A stretch of 64,000 nucleotides of DNA from an uncultured Bermanella sp. (GCA_913058575.1 CAJXRF010000006.1:1-64000), one strand, 5' to 3'; positions 8,291-17,337 are shown, counted from the first letter of the stretch. Notes: a model not told the origin generated them from the sequence alone. Made by a program: numbers and translations.

Positions 8291-10060
8291 TTACTTGGTT
8301 TCTTTAGGGCGAAGCTGAATACCCACTTCACGTAAGTTTTTAGTTTCTACCAACCCTGGAGCATCCGTCATGACACAAGCCGCTGACTGAGTTTTCGGGA
8401 AGGCAATCACTTCACGAATACTTTCAGAACCGGTCATTAGCATGATCAAGCGATCCAGACCAAATGCCAAGCCGCCATGTGGTGGTGCACCAAACTGAAG
8501 AGCGTCTAGTAGGAAGCCAAACTTCTCACGCTGCTCTTCTTCAGAGATATTTAAGATTTCAAATACTACTTTTTGCATTTCTTGATCGTGAATACGCAAA
8601 GAACCACCACCTAACTCGCAACCATTTAATACCATGTCATAGGCACGAGACAAGGCATTGGCTGGATCGGCTTTCAATTCTTCAGGTGAACAAGAAGGCG
8701 CAGTAAATGGATGGTGAATAGCGGTTAAGCCGCCGTCTGAAGTTTCTTCAAACATTGGGAAGTCAACCACCCACATTGGCGCCCACTCACAGGTCAGCAT
8801 GCCCAAATCAAGACCCACTTTAATCCGCAGCGCACCAATGGCTTCGTTTACAATTTTCGCTTTATCAGCGCCAAAGAAAACGATATCACCGTTGGCCACC
8901 TCTAAACGCTCCATGATCTTCATGGTGTTTTCTTCACCAATGAACTTGATAATAGGAGACTGTAAGCCTTCAATGCCTTTTTCTAGCTCATTAACTTTAA
9001 TCCAAGCCAAGCCTTTCGCGCCGTAAATGCTAACGTATTTGGTGTAAGCATCAATATCCTTACGAGACAGCTTAGCGCCACCAGGTACTTTAAGAGCCGC
9101 AACACGTCCCTTTGGATCTTTAGCTGGGCCTGCAAATACTTTAAATTCAATGTCCTGAAGTAAATCAGCCACATCAACCAATTCCATAGGAATACGCAAG
9201 TCAGGCTTATCAGAGCCAAAACGTCTCATGGCTTCGCTGTATGACATGCGAGGGAAGTCACCCAAATCAATATTAAGGTGATCTTCAAAGATACCCTTGA
9301 TCATTTCCTGAGTGATATCCATGATTTGCTCTTCATTAACAAATGAAGCTTCGATATCAATTTGAGTAAATTCAGGCTGACGATCCGCACGTAAATCTTC
9401 ATCACGGAAACATTTAGCAATTTGGTAATAGCGATCAAAACCCGACACCATCAATAGCTGTTTAAACAACTGTGGCGACTGCGGCAAGGCAAAGAAAGAG
9501 CCCTGGTGAGTACGGCTAGGTACCAAGTAATCACGAGCACCTTCAGGAGTGGCACGGGTTAAGATAGGGGTTTCGATATCCAAGAAGCCTTCTTTATCTA
9601 AGAAGTTACGGATATGAGTGGTCACTTTATGACGGAAACGCAAGTTGCGCTGCATTTCATCACGACGTAAATCCATGTAACGATAGCTTAAACGTACATC
9701 TTCCCCTACTGGAGAGTAATCATCTAGAGGGAACGGAGGGGTGTTGGCTTTATTAAGAACGGTAATTTCTTTACCTAGAATCTCAATTTTACCTGTGGTC
9801 ATATTGTCATTGGTGGCACCTGCAGGGCGAAGACGCACCAGACCTTTAATTTGCACCACATATTCACTGCGCACACCGTTGGCAGTGTTAAACGCTTTTA
9901 CGGTATCAGGGTCAAATACCGTTTGAACCAAACCTTCACGATCACGTACATCTAAAAAGATTACACCACCATGGTCACGACGACGATGAACCCAACCACA
10001 AAATGTGACGGTTTGATCGGCAAGTGTTTCTGTAATCTCACCACAATAATGGCTGCGCAT
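8291..10060 (-). CDS. aspS: Aspartyl-tRNA synthetase
   Basis: Class II synthetase that charges tRNA-Asp. The 589-aa product has an N-terminal OB anticodon-binding domain (about 1-105), class II motif 2 around [19 protein letters not shown], a bacterial GAD insertion domain in the middle, and motif 3 [12 protein letters not shown] near the C-terminus. The length matches the bacterial type. The gene is transcribed alone and ends at a strong terminator. Confidence 0.98.
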   Translation of the reverse strand: MRSHYCGEITETLADQTVTFCGWVHRRRDHGGVIFLDVRDREGLVQTVFDPDTVKAFNTANGVRSEYVVQIKGLVRLRPAGATNDNMTTGKIEILGKEITVLNKANTPPFPLDDYSPVGEDVRLSYRYMDLRRDEMQRNLRFRHKVTTHIRNFLDKEGFLDIETPILTRATPEGARDYLVPSRTHQGSFFALPQSPQLFKQLLMVSGFDRYYQIAKCFRDEDLRADRQPEFTQIDIEASFVNEEQIMDITQEMIKGIFEDHLNIDLGDFPRMSYSEAMRRFGSDKPDLRIPMELVDVADLLQDIEFKVFAGPAKDPKGRVAALKVPGGAKLSRKDIDAYTKYVSIYGAKGLAWIKVNELEKGIEGLQSPIIKFIGEENTMKIMERLEVANGDIVFFGADKAKIVNEAIGALRIKVGLDLGMLTCEWAPMWVVDFPMFEETSDGGLTAIHHPFTAPSCSPEELKADPANALSRAYDMVLNGCELGGGSLRIHDQEMQKVVFEILNISEEEQREKFGFLLDALQFGAPPHGGLAFGLDRLIMLMTGSESIREVIAFPKTQSAACVMTDAPGLVETKNLREVGIQLRPKETK

Positions 10061-10103
10061 AGCGTATTCCCAAATCTATCTTTTTAAGCGTTATTTAGTG
10101 TCA

Positions 10104-10128
10104 AGCTTCTGGGATAACACCAGAAGCT
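10104..10128 (-). other. Inverted repeat in the aspS leader region
   Basis: A perfect 9-bp inverted repeat AGCTTCTGG/CCAGAAGCT with a 7-nt loop lies 44 bp upstream of the aspS start, in the 210-bp gap to the divergent HPt/HD-GYP gene. No U-tract follows on either strand. It could be an mRNA leader hairpin or an operator; the sequence alone does not decide. The rest of 10061-10270 shows no clear element. Confidence 0.4.
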
Positions 10129-10270
10129 GTCTTAATTTATCTACAATAAGGCCCTATCAAGAGCCTCTATTTTATTTAGTTGATCAAAAAGCCGAGCATT
10201 ATACCCAATTTTCGCCAGATTCCGACATTTTGTAAGGCCCTGCTATGCTTTATTTAAGCTAGGAGAGTAT

Positions 10271-11377
10271 ATGAGCAGCGCCCACATAGATGATTTTGAT
10301 ACAGATCTCATCAACGACCTAAAAGATGAACTCGATGAGAAGCGTCAAAGTTGCACGGATCACCTGTTAAAACTGGAAAGCCAGCCAGATGACTTGGATA
10401 CCGTTCACCTGCTATTTAGAGATGTGCACACCGTAAAAGGCGATGTGGGCATCATGGGCATTCAACAATATATCTCATTATTACAAGCCGTCGAAGACAT
10501 ATTAGATACCCTGCGTAACCAAAATCGTCATTACACCCCTGCACTAGGGGATGTATTACTGCTTAGCCTAGATCTTATCTATCGGGAGTTGCACCACTTC
10601 ATTAATAGCGAGGGCACCTTTGATCGAGACCTTTACGACAAACTCGCTCACATGGTCAGTAAACTTGCCACATTGAAAGACAGCGAAGCCGAGCAGCAAA
10701 CCCTAGCCATTGTGCAAATGCTCGCCCCTGAAACCACCCCAACAAAAGAAGCGGACGACAAGCAAGGCCATGATTATTTTGATGAAAATGAAATAAACGA
10801 AGAAGTGGCTTTTTTCCTGCAAATTAGCTTATTGGTGGATCAACGCAGTCCCTATGGCAGTGGTCGAACAGAGCGCATGTTTGAACTGGGTCTCACCATG
10901 AACCACATGGCAGGTAATCCTATTGATAGCAATCAATTACAAGCTGCTCTTTATTTACACGATATGGCCATGGGGTTCATTCCTAAAGGCATGGTAAAAA
11001 AAGCCAGTGCATTAAGTCGCCATGATTGGCAGTGGGTGAAAGGTCACGTGGGGTTAATTCACCAGTTATTAAGCCCATATGATATTTGGCAAGACGCTGC
11101 ACAAATTATTTTGCACCATCACGAACGTTTAGATGGCAGTGGTTACCCTGATGGATTGACGGAAAAGGAGATCTGTGAGGGCGCAAAATTACTAGCCATT
11201 GTTGACAGTTTTGAAGCCATCACTCAACCACGGCTTTACCAACAAAAACAGCAAAGACCTATGATTAGAGCCATTATGGAAATTAATCAATATTCTGGAA
11301 CCTTGTATTGTCCTCGTTGGGTAGAGCATTTTAACCGAGCTATAAAACGTCTACATGTAAAAAAAGCTAAAATATAA
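10271..11377 (+). CDS. HPt domain fused to an HD-GYP-type domain
   Basis: Predicted cytosolic signalling protein. Residues about 1-115 resemble an HPt phosphotransfer domain, with the phospho-accepting His at residue 53 in HTVKGD. Residues about 180-360 form an HD-GYP domain (c-di-GMP phosphodiesterase family), with the HD pair in LHDMAMGFIP, HHHERLDGSGYPDG and DSFEAITQPR. The segment after HD departs from the usual HDIGK (HDMAM here), which could weaken metal binding, while the GYP motif is intact. The ATG has a good ribosome-binding site (AGGAG, 10261). It is not beside a histidine kinase, so its phosphodonor is unknown. Confidence 0.82.
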   Translation: MSSAHIDDFDTDLINDLKDELDEKRQSCTDHLLKLESQPDDLDTVHLLFRDVHTVKGDVGIMGIQQYISLLQAVEDILDTLRNQNRHYTPALGDVLLLSLDLIYRELHHFINSEGTFDRDLYDKLAHMVSKLATLKDSEAEQQTLAIVQMLAPETTPTKEADDKQGHDYFDENEINEEVAFFLQISLLVDQRSPYGSGRTERMFELGLTMNHMAGNPIDSNQLQAALYLHDMAMGFIPKGMVKKASALSRHDWQWVKGHVGLIHQLLSPYDIWQDAAQIILHHHERLDGSGYPDGLTEKEICEGAKLLAIVDSFEAITQPRLYQQKQQRPMIRAIMEINQYSGTLYCPRWVEHFNRAIKRLHVKKAKI

Positions 11378-11387
11378 GGCTTTTTTT
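11359..11387 (+). terminator. Possible AT-rich intrinsic terminator
   Basis: A7-GC (11359-11367) pairs with GC-T7 (11379-11387) around an 11-nt loop that contains the TAA stop of the HPt/HD-GYP gene. Only two GC pairs support the stem, but a T7 tract follows. Confidence 0.5.
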
Positions 11388-11464
11388 CATTTTTTACTTG
11401 CTTGTCTTAGTCACTTATTTGTATATTCCTGATACCAACCATAAGCCACCCAAGGGACATCATC

Positions 11465-11935
11465 ATGGCAGCTAAGAAAAAAGCACCTGCTAAAAAAGCA
11501 CCAGTAAAAAAAGTAGCCGCCAAAAAAGCGCCTGTTAAAAAAGTAGCGGCTAAAAAAGCACCTGTTAAAAAAGCGCCTGCTGCAAAAGCGGTTGAGAAAA
11601 AAGCACCTGCTAAAAAAATGACTGCGGTCACTGAGCGTTATAACAAAACGCAAATGCTAACCGAAATTGCTGATAACACTGAACTATCTAAAAAGCAGGT
11701 TCAAGCAGTTCTAGACGAACTTTCAGATGTCATTGAGCGTCACGTTAAGAAACGCGCAATTGGCGAATTTGTTCTACCTGGCCTTCTTAAAATCTCAGCG
11801 GTTAAAAAGCCAGCTAAGAAAGCACGTAAAGGCATCAACCCATTCACTGGCGAAGAAACCATGTTCAAAGCGAAGCCTGCTTCTATTGCTTTGAAAATTC
11901 GTCCGCTGAAAAAACTAAAAGAAATGGCCGAATAA
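11465..11935 (+). CDS. HU-family DNA-binding protein with lysine-rich repeat N-terminus
   Basis: Nucleoid protein. Residues 1-50 are a low-complexity Lys/Ala/Pro tail built from repeats such as KKAPAKKAPVKKV, resembling histone H1/AlgP tails. Residues about 51-156 form an HU/IHF-like domain (NKTQMLTEIADNTELSKKQ, then FVLPGLLKI and the KARKGINPFTGEE arm). The tail is inferred to bind DNA non-specifically. The tail codons contain many AAAAAA runs, which are prone to slippage. The gene stands alone and ends at a good terminator. Long opposite-strand frames here come from the repeat and are not genes. Confidence 0.87.
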   Translation: MAAKKKAPAKKAPVKKVAAKKAPVKKVAAKKAPVKKAPAAKAVEKKAPAKKMTAVTERYNKTQMLTEIADNTELSKKQVQAVLDELSDVIERHVKKRAIGEFVLPGLLKISAVKKPAKKARKGINPFTGEETMFKAKPASIALKIRPLKKLKEMAE

Positions 11936-11959
11936 GCCACTTTCTCTAGTGGGTATACG

Positions 11960-11994
11960 AAAGGTGGCAGTTAAATTAACTGACCACCTTTTTT
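11960..11994 (+). terminator. Intrinsic terminator after the HU gene
   Basis: The left arm AAAGGTGG plus CAGTT pairs with AACTG, a bulged A, and CCACCTTT, followed by a run of T to 11994. The stem has 13 bp and a 5-nt loop. It lies 25 bp after the HU stop and only 3 bp before the next start codon. Confidence 0.8.
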
Positions 11995-11997
11995 AAT

Positions 11998-12588
11998 ATG
12001 CAGCTTATCCCTTTACTCAATTCCGTACGCCTCTGCACACTGTGCAAACAACATTTACCCCTGCCACCCAACCCTGTTGTGCAAATTCATGAGGCTGCCA
12101 AAATTCTAATCATTGGCCAAGCACCGGGGCTTAAAGTTCATGAGTCAGGTATTGCTTGGAATGATCAAAGTGGTGATCGATTAAGAGATTGGCTAGGGGT
12201 AGACAAATCTACTTTTTACGATGATAAAGTATTTGCCATTATGCCCATGGGCTTTTGTTACCCAGGCAAAGGTAATTCGGGAGATTTACCCCCTCGAAAA
12301 GAATGCGCCCCACAGTGGCATGAGGCGTTGCTCAATCATTTACCTAATATCCAGCTAATTTTGCTGATTGGCCAGTACTCGCAAAACTATTATCTAAAAG
12401 GCACTGACTTTCATAAAAACCACAAAAGCTTAACTGAGAAAGTTCAACAACAAAGCAGCAGTTTAGGGCGCTATTTTCTATTACCCCACCCTTCACCGCG
12501 CAATCAAATTTGGTTAAAAAAGAATCCCTGGTTTGAGAAAAAAGTGGTCGCTAAATTGAAACAAAAAATCACTGGGCTATTAACTTAA
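11998..12588 (+). CDS. Uracil-DNA glycosylase superfamily protein
   Basis: Likely base-excision repair or related enzyme. The 196-aa product has the N-terminal LCTLC pair, the active-site-like GQAPGLKVHESGIAW, and the second family motif HPSPRN. The length fits the short UDG-like family. Only two of the four Cys expected for a Fe-S family-4 enzyme are visible. The ATG lies 3 bp after the terminator T-run and has no obvious ribosome-binding site, so how it is transcribed and translated is unclear. The SGNH hydrolase gene follows after one base, so the two are probably co-transcribed. Confidence 0.8.
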   Translation: MQLIPLLNSVRLCTLCKQHLPLPPNPVVQIHEAAKILIIGQAPGLKVHESGIAWNDQSGDRLRDWLGVDKSTFYDDKVFAIMPMGFCYPGKGNSGDLPPRKECAPQWHEALLNHLPNIQLILLIGQYSQNYYLKGTDFHKNHKSLTEKVQQQSSSLGRYFLLPHPSPRNQIWLKKNPWFEKKVVAKLKQKITGLLT

Positions 12589-12589
12589 T

Positions 12590-13339
12590 ATGAAGCTGTA
12601 TTTCACTCTAATGCTGCTACGCATCAGTTGGCTGTGCACCGTACCGCTATTAGCCATTATTTTCCCGCAAGCACTTTACGTTAAGAAAACAACCATTCGC
12701 ATGCCAGAAGCCGCGGGGCCTAAACAGGGGTTCATAAAGGGTATAGAGCCTAATTTAAAAGTATTACATGTGGGAGAGTCTACTGTTGCAGGCGTAGGCG
12801 TTATAAACCTAAAAGAAGGATTAACGGCTAAAATAGCCCAAGCGCTAAACCTTGCGACCAAAAGAGAAATTCAATGGCAAACTTATGGTGTTAACGGCAT
12901 AAATTTTAAAGAATTACTGGAGCACCTACAAACAACCCCAGCTGTTCAATGCGATATTGCTTTGGTCACCATGGGAGTTAACGATACCACCAAACTCACC
13001 ACGTTAAAGAACTGGAACCAGTACATTAATCAAACGATTGAATCGTTGAAACTCACCACTTCTGGCCCCATCATTTTTACCCAAGTGCCACCTATGATGC
13101 AATTTCCTGCCCTACCTGCACCTCTTAAATATTTATTGGGATTGCGCTCTGGAATCTTAGATTTATCGTTGAAAAGAATCTGCCAAAATCATTCTGACGT
13201 TTACCATGTGGCCAGCGAGCCAAAAGTAAAGCCCCTCTATATGGCTAAGGATGGGTACCACCCATCTGAATTAGGGTATTCAGAATGGGCCAAAAGCATT
13301 GGCCCGAAAATATTATCCTCTTATGAAAAGCACCTATAA
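12590..13339 (+). CDS. SGNH/GDSL-family hydrolase
   Basis: Probable esterase/lipase with an N-terminal membrane or signal segment (about 8-30). Block I is VGESTVAG (the Ser nucleophile within a GES rather than GDS motif), block III is GVND, and block V is DGYHPSELGY supplying Asp and His. The length (249 aa) fits single-domain SGNH hydrolases. It starts one base after the UDG-like gene. The substrate cannot be read from the sequence. Confidence 0.82.
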   Translation: MKLYFTLMLLRISWLCTVPLLAIIFPQALYVKKTTIRMPEAAGPKQGFIKGIEPNLKVLHVGESTVAGVGVINLKEGLTAKIAQALNLATKREIQWQTYGVNGINFKELLEHLQTTPAVQCDIALVTMGVNDTTKLTTLKNWNQYINQTIESLKLTTSGPIIFTQVPPMMQFPALPAPLKYLLGLRSGILDLSLKRICQNHSDVYHVASEPKVKPLYMAKDGYHPSELGYSEWAKSIGPKILSSYEKHL

Positions 13340-13343
13340 GAGA

Positions 13344-13805
13344 TTAATACAAATCACTGTCATCAGAGTTGCCGTCGGAAGTTTGAGCATCCTCAATTAA
13401 CTTATCGCTCAATAAACGGGTTAAGTCATCGACTCGTTTAGCCAAGGCTGGCTTTGTATATGGCTTGGCTGGTAAAGCCCCCCATACTGGCTTAGGCCAA
13501 ATTGGATCGTCACTGAAACGCACCACATGATGCACGTGCAATTGCGCAACCACATTACCCAGTGCAGCCACATTCATACTGGTGGCTTCAAAGAAGTCAG
13601 ACAAACGTTGACTGACGTAAGCTGATTCATCACTCAGTTGGTGTTGCTCTTCTTGAGATAAATGATAGCTTTCCCTAATACTGGCTCGACGAGGCACCAA
13701 AATAACCCATGGATACTGGCTATCATTCATTAATAACACATCACAAAGGGAAAATTGCCCCAACAAGACAGTATCCTGTTGCAGCTGTTTATCCAGTGAG
13801 TACAT
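13344..13805 (-). CDS. HIT-domain nucleotide hydrolase
   Basis: Histidine-triad family member, likely a dinucleoside polyphosphate hydrolase. The 153-aa product has the histidine motif QLHVHHVVR followed by DDPIWPKPVWG, a pattern common to proteobacterial HIT proteins. The N-terminal part contains the LVPRRASIRE strand/helix segment of the fold. It converges with the SGNH gene and diverges from the GNAT-like gene at 13970 across a repeat-rich promoter region. Confidence 0.85.
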   Translation of the reverse strand: MYSLDKQLQQDTVLLGQFSLCDVLLMNDSQYPWVILVPRRASIRESYHLSQEEQHQLSDESAYVSQRLSDFFEATSMNVAALGNVVAQLHVHHVVRFSDDPIWPKPVWGALPAKPYTKPALAKRVDDLTRLLSDKLIEDAQTSDGNSDDSDLY

Positions 13806-13847
13806 AATAAACCTCCTACGGATTAATAATAAAAAGCGTTATAGTAT

Positions 13848-13956
13848 TTAAGCAATAAGCGCTCCCTTAAGCAATCTTGCTTAAATTTAATTAAGCATTA
13901 AAAGCTTGGCTAATTTATTTTTTATTCAACCCGTTTATTCAATCCCTTTATTCGAA
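13848..13956. promoter_or_regulatory. Repeat-rich divergent promoter region (possible operators)
   Basis: Two sets of short repeats lie between the divergent HIT and GNAT-like genes. TTAAGCAAT occurs at 13848 and 13867 and as TTAAGCATT at 13891; the middle copy forms a perfect palindrome TTAAGCAA-TC-TTGCTTAA (13867-13884). Downstream, TTTATTCAA occurs at 13921 and 13934 and TTTATTCGAA at 13947, exactly 13 bp apart. No bound factor can be named. Confidence 0.45.
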
Positions 13957-13969
13957 CAGTGGCTTACCA

Positions 13970-15094
13970 ATGCAGTGGATTAATCGCATAAAGCAAGTTG
14001 AAAATGATCTTTGGGATACCGACTTTCCATTTTTACAAAAGTCCTTTTTAAATACCCTTGAAGAGCATGACAGCCTAAATGGCGACTCCGGTTGGCAGAG
14101 TCACTATTTGCACTTAGAGCAACAAAATCTTCTATTGCCCAGCTTCATTAAGCAGCACTCTTATGGTGAGTATGTATTTGATTGGGGCTGGGCCGAAGCC
14201 TATCAAAACCACGGTTTAAATTATTACCCAAAGATGATTGTGGCAGCCCCTTTTACACCCGTGCCAGGGCCCCGCATAATTGGCTCAGAACATTCCTCCG
14301 CCCCCATCAACGGCCTTGAAATTAGTAAGCACTTACAAGAACATTGCCATCAAGAAAATTTATCAGGGGTTCATTATCTATTTATTAACGATCAAGAGCG
14401 TAAAGTCCTGACGGAGCATAATTGGCATGAACGTAAATCGGTTCAGTTTTTATGGAACAACCATCAATACCAAAATTTCGAACACTTTTTAAGCACATTT
14501 AAATCCAGAAAACGCAAAGCCATATTAAAAGAAAGACGATTAATTCAAGATTCAGGCATTCAAATATTAAAACTATCAGGGGAAGAAATAACCGATCAGC
14601 ATTGGCAGTTTTTTTATGGCTGCTACCAATCTACTTATGCAAAACGACGCATGAGTGGATACATTAGCTTAAATGCTTTTAAAGCTATGGGCCTTGCCAT
14701 GCCCGAGCAACTATTATTAATCGTTGCCCAGCATAAAAACCAGCCACTGGCCTGTGCACTTTATTTTAAAGACAAAGAAAATTTATATGGGCGCTTCTGG
14801 GGGTGCCACCAAGAAATAACAGGATTACACTTTGAGCTGTGTTATTACCAAGGAATAGAATATTGCATAGAAAACAACCTAAAACATTTTAACCCGGGAA
14901 CACAAGGAGAGCACAAGATTGCCAGGGGTTTTGAAGCCACTTTTTGCCACTCTCTTCATTACCTAACCCATACAGGTTTCCACGATGCCGTGGGAGATTT
15001 TGTTCATGAGGAAGCAAAGCAGCTAAACCATTACAAACAAAGCTGCTATGAACAACTCCCCTTCAATAATCAAAATATGCCAGAGCCTACTTAA
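13970..15094 (+). CDS. GNAT/FemAB-like protein (DUF482 family)
   Basis: A 374-aa soluble protein of the DUF482 'peptidogalycan biosynthesis'-like family, which has an acetyltransferase-type fold. Supporting stretches are DWGWAEAYQNHGLNYYPKM, VPGPRII, a basic segment FKSRKRKAILKERR, and the C-terminal FNPGTQGEHKIARGF. The biochemical role of the family is not established as far as I know. It is followed by the convergent DsbA-fold gene. The start has a weak ribosome-binding site, but the protein begins at the expected family position. Confidence 0.75.
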   Translation: MQWINRIKQVENDLWDTDFPFLQKSFLNTLEEHDSLNGDSGWQSHYLHLEQQNLLLPSFIKQHSYGEYVFDWGWAEAYQNHGLNYYPKMIVAAPFTPVPGPRIIGSEHSSAPINGLEISKHLQEHCHQENLSGVHYLFINDQERKVLTEHNWHERKSVQFLWNNHQYQNFEHFLSTFKSRKRKAILKERRLIQDSGIQILKLSGEEITDQHWQFFYGCYQSTYAKRRMSGYISLNAFKAMGLAMPEQLLLIVAQHKNQPLACALYFKDKENLYGRFWGCHQEITGLHFELCYYQGIEYCIENNLKHFNPGTQGEHKIARGFEATFCHSLHYLTHTGFHDAVGDFVHEEAKQLNHYKQSCYEQLPFNNQNMPEPT

Positions 15095-15109
15095 CCACTT
15101 TTGGCCGCT

Positions 15110-15769
15110 TTAACACCACAATTGAGGCATGGGCTTTTGCTCAATTAATTCACGAAGATTAGCTTCAATAACTCTGTAGCCCACATTGCCAATTAGGCGC
15201 TGACGCCCTTCATTAAACACCCAAGCTGGGCTAACGGTTATTTGATAATCTTTGGCCAGCAAAAAGTCTTCGTGCAGTTTTGCCAAACCATGGCCACTGT
15301 TATAATCATTCATCACCGCGTGCCAATTGATATTGAGTTTTTCCGCTGATGCTTTCAAAACTGTAAGGCTGGATATGTCTTGAGCATTCTTGAAAAACTC
15401 ATTACGCACGCTCGAACAATACTGTGCTGCCTTTTCAGGCCCAGCAGTATTGGCAATTGATTTAATCACAGAATGGGCCAACAAGGAGGTACTGGGGCGT
15501 ACCTTAAACCAAGTATCATGGTGTAACGTTATTTCAAATTTCTCAGCCACTTCACGCACATGCTCGGCATAACCATTGAATCCACCTTTACTAGACCAGC
15601 CTTTATTTATTTTTTGATGGCAAGCAGAGAAGTTTGGTAAGAACAATAAATTAACCTCAATATCTTCAGCTAAATTAGCCTGAACTTCTGCTAAGCGTTT
15701 CTCTCCAATAAACGCCCAAATACACAATACATCGGTAAAGTAATCTACATGAACCATACACTGCCTCAA
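15110..15769 (-). CDS. DsbA-fold (FrnE-like) thioredoxin-family protein
   Basis: A 219-aa protein without a signal peptide, matching the DSBA-like/FrnE layout: thioredoxin strand with the active-site position, helical insertion, and the C-terminal segment SPAWVFNEGRQRLIG with the cis-Pro region. The usual CPWC is CIWA, so only the first Cys remains. This argues against a disulfide oxidoreductase and for a glutathione-dependent, isomerase-like or chaperone role. It lies upstream of the thiamine operon's last gene on the same strand, 52 bp apart at an AT-rich inverted repeat. Confidence 0.75.
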   Translation of the reverse strand: MRQCMVHVDYFTDVLCIWAFIGEKRLAEVQANLAEDIEVNLLFLPNFSACHQKINKGWSSKGGFNGYAEHVREVAEKFEITLHHDTWFKVRPSTSLLAHSVIKSIANTAGPEKAAQYCSSVRNEFFKNAQDISSLTVLKASAEKLNINWHAVMNDYNSGHGLAKLHEDFLLAKDYQITVSPAWVFNEGRQRLIGNVGYRVIEANLRELIEQKPMPQLWC

Positions 15770-15777
15770 TCGCTTTA

Positions 15778-15813
15778 ATTTTATTACATTAGGATATACT
15801 AAAGTAATAAAAT
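15778..15813. terminator. AT-rich inverted repeat, possible terminator of the thi operon
   Basis: ATTTTATTAC (15778-15787) pairs perfectly with GTAATAAAAT (15804-15813) across 16 nt, just after the thiDE stop. Only one GC pair supports it, so termination would be weak; an operator for the DsbA-fold gene to the right is less likely. Confidence 0.35.
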
Positions 15814-15821
15814 ATACACAC

Positions 15822-17306
15822 TCATTGAGTTAATTCAAAGGCGTTCATGTATTGCTGTGTGGCCAGCATTGGGTGCTCGTGTTCAGTGATCGCACTGATC
15901 ATGGCTATGGCATCCACCCCTGTATTTTTTACTTGTTGAAATTTTTCACCAAAAATCCCTCCTATGGCCACCATTGGAAAGTCAGGTAAATGTAAACGCC
16001 AGTACTTTAACCCCTGTGGGCCTTGTGGAATCCATGGCATTTCTTTACTTTTTGTCTCGTATACAGGTCCAAAGGCAATGTAAGAGGGGTTAATGGTCTT
16101 CGCTCTGGCCATTTCAAAAAAGCAGTGACTGCTTAACCCTAGTCGTAAACCTGCTTTTGAGATAGCCAATAAGTCAGCTGTATCTATATCTTCTTGCCCA
16201 AGATGTACACCATAAGCTTGACACTCAATGGCCAATTCCCAGTAGTCGTTAATGAATAATTGAGCAGCATATTGCTTTGCAATTTTAACCGCCTGCTGAA
16301 TTTCTTTCTTTAAAGCTTCGCCTTCTAAATCTTTAATGCGTAATTGAATAATCTTAACGCCCAATGGTAATAACGACGCTAACCAATGGGCCCTATTGAC
16401 GACCGGATATAGACCAAGTGGTTTGAGACAAGGCTCAAATATTAGATTTTTTTCTAAAGCTTGCCCATAAACTTGAGGCAGCTCAGTAATAAGGTTTTCA
16501 CTTTCACTTATTGATAACGGATCTTGCCATGTGGGTGGCTGTAAACTGCCACTCGATTCATCTAATTTAAAACGATGTTTAAACCCTGCGTTTAATTGCA
16601 TTTTTGCCATCACCACTGAATCAGGCAGGCTACTGCCTAACACCAAGCTACTGGCAATAAGAGAAGCCAACATACAACCTGTGCCTCGAGTAAATTCTTT
16701 ATCATGCACAGCACTGGATACATAAAAAGCATGTGAAGCGCTGTAAAAATAATCTTCACTTGGATGACTGCCATGACCTCCTTTTATTAAAACAGAACCA
16801 ACACCCAATTTAATAAAAGACTGAGCGGCCTTAATTAAGGATTCCGGGTTTTCAATGGCGATGCCCACCAACGCCAATACTTCATCGTAATTTGGCGTTA
16901 TCATGTCCATCATGGGCATTAAATTCTTTAGCCCATTAATTCGATCATTTAATTGTTCAATACTGCCTGAACTGGCTGCCAATACTGGGTCTACAATTAA
17001 TTTTTTATTTTTTAAAATTGGATGATTTAGCAATACATTTGCCTGCTGCGAATTGGCCAACAAACCAAGTTTCACAACAACAAAAATATCTTGTTTATAA
17101 AGTGCATCTAACTGACTTTTAAAAGCATGTAGGCTCACCGCATTTAAATCATAAAATTGGTGCTGTGTTTGTGCGGTGGTGGCCGTAATTACATTGGCAC
17201 CATGCACATTCATGGCACTCATTGCTCTTAAATCAGCATGAACACCCGCTAACCCCATAGGGTCATTGGCGCTAATATTTAATACGGCAGGTTTAATATT
17301 GATCAT
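15822..17306 (-). CDS. thiDE: Fused HMP-P kinase / thiamine-phosphate synthase (ThiD-ThiE)
   Basis: Bifunctional thiamine enzyme of 494 aa. Residues about 1-270 are the ribokinase-fold ThiD domain, ending with the anion-hole motif RGTGCMLAS. Residues about 290-494 are the TIM-barrel ThiE domain with LRIKD, LFINDYWELA, GVHLGQEDID, and FGPVYETKSK. The ThiD substrate loop reads NDPMGLAGVHAD in place of the usual SGGGAGIQAD, a noticeable deviation. It would phosphorylate HMP-P and join HMP-PP to the thiazole made by ThiG/ThiS/ThiO. It is the last gene of the operon, 31 bp after thiG. Confidence 0.92.
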   Translation of the reverse strand: MINIKPAVLNISANDPMGLAGVHADLRAMSAMNVHGANVITATTAQTQHQFYDLNAVSLHAFKSQLDALYKQDIFVVVKLGLLANSQQANVLLNHPILKNKKLIVDPVLAASSGSIEQLNDRINGLKNLMPMMDMITPNYDEVLALVGIAIENPESLIKAAQSFIKLGVGSVLIKGGHGSHPSEDYFYSASHAFYVSSAVHDKEFTRGTGCMLASLIASSLVLGSSLPDSVVMAKMQLNAGFKHRFKLDESSGSLQPPTWQDPLSISESENLITELPQVYGQALEKNLIFEPCLKPLGLYPVVNRAHWLASLLPLGVKIIQLRIKDLEGEALKKEIQQAVKIAKQYAAQLFINDYWELAIECQAYGVHLGQEDIDTADLLAISKAGLRLGLSSHCFFEMARAKTINPSYIAFGPVYETKSKEMPWIPQGPQGLKYWRLHLPDFPMVAIGGIFGEKFQQVKNTGVDAIAMISAITEHEHPMLATQQYMNAFELTQ

Positions 17307-17337
17307 TACTTTAAAATTTTGATGAGTTGTTTAATTT

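Noticed and set aside
11407-11653. Two long open frames on the minus strand opposite the HU gene
   Set aside because: They arise from the lysine-repeat codons of the real gene, have Phe/Ala low complexity and no ribosome-binding site.
15110-15769. Assignment as a true DsbA disulfide oxidoreductase
   Set aside because: The second active-site Cys is Ala and there is no signal peptide.
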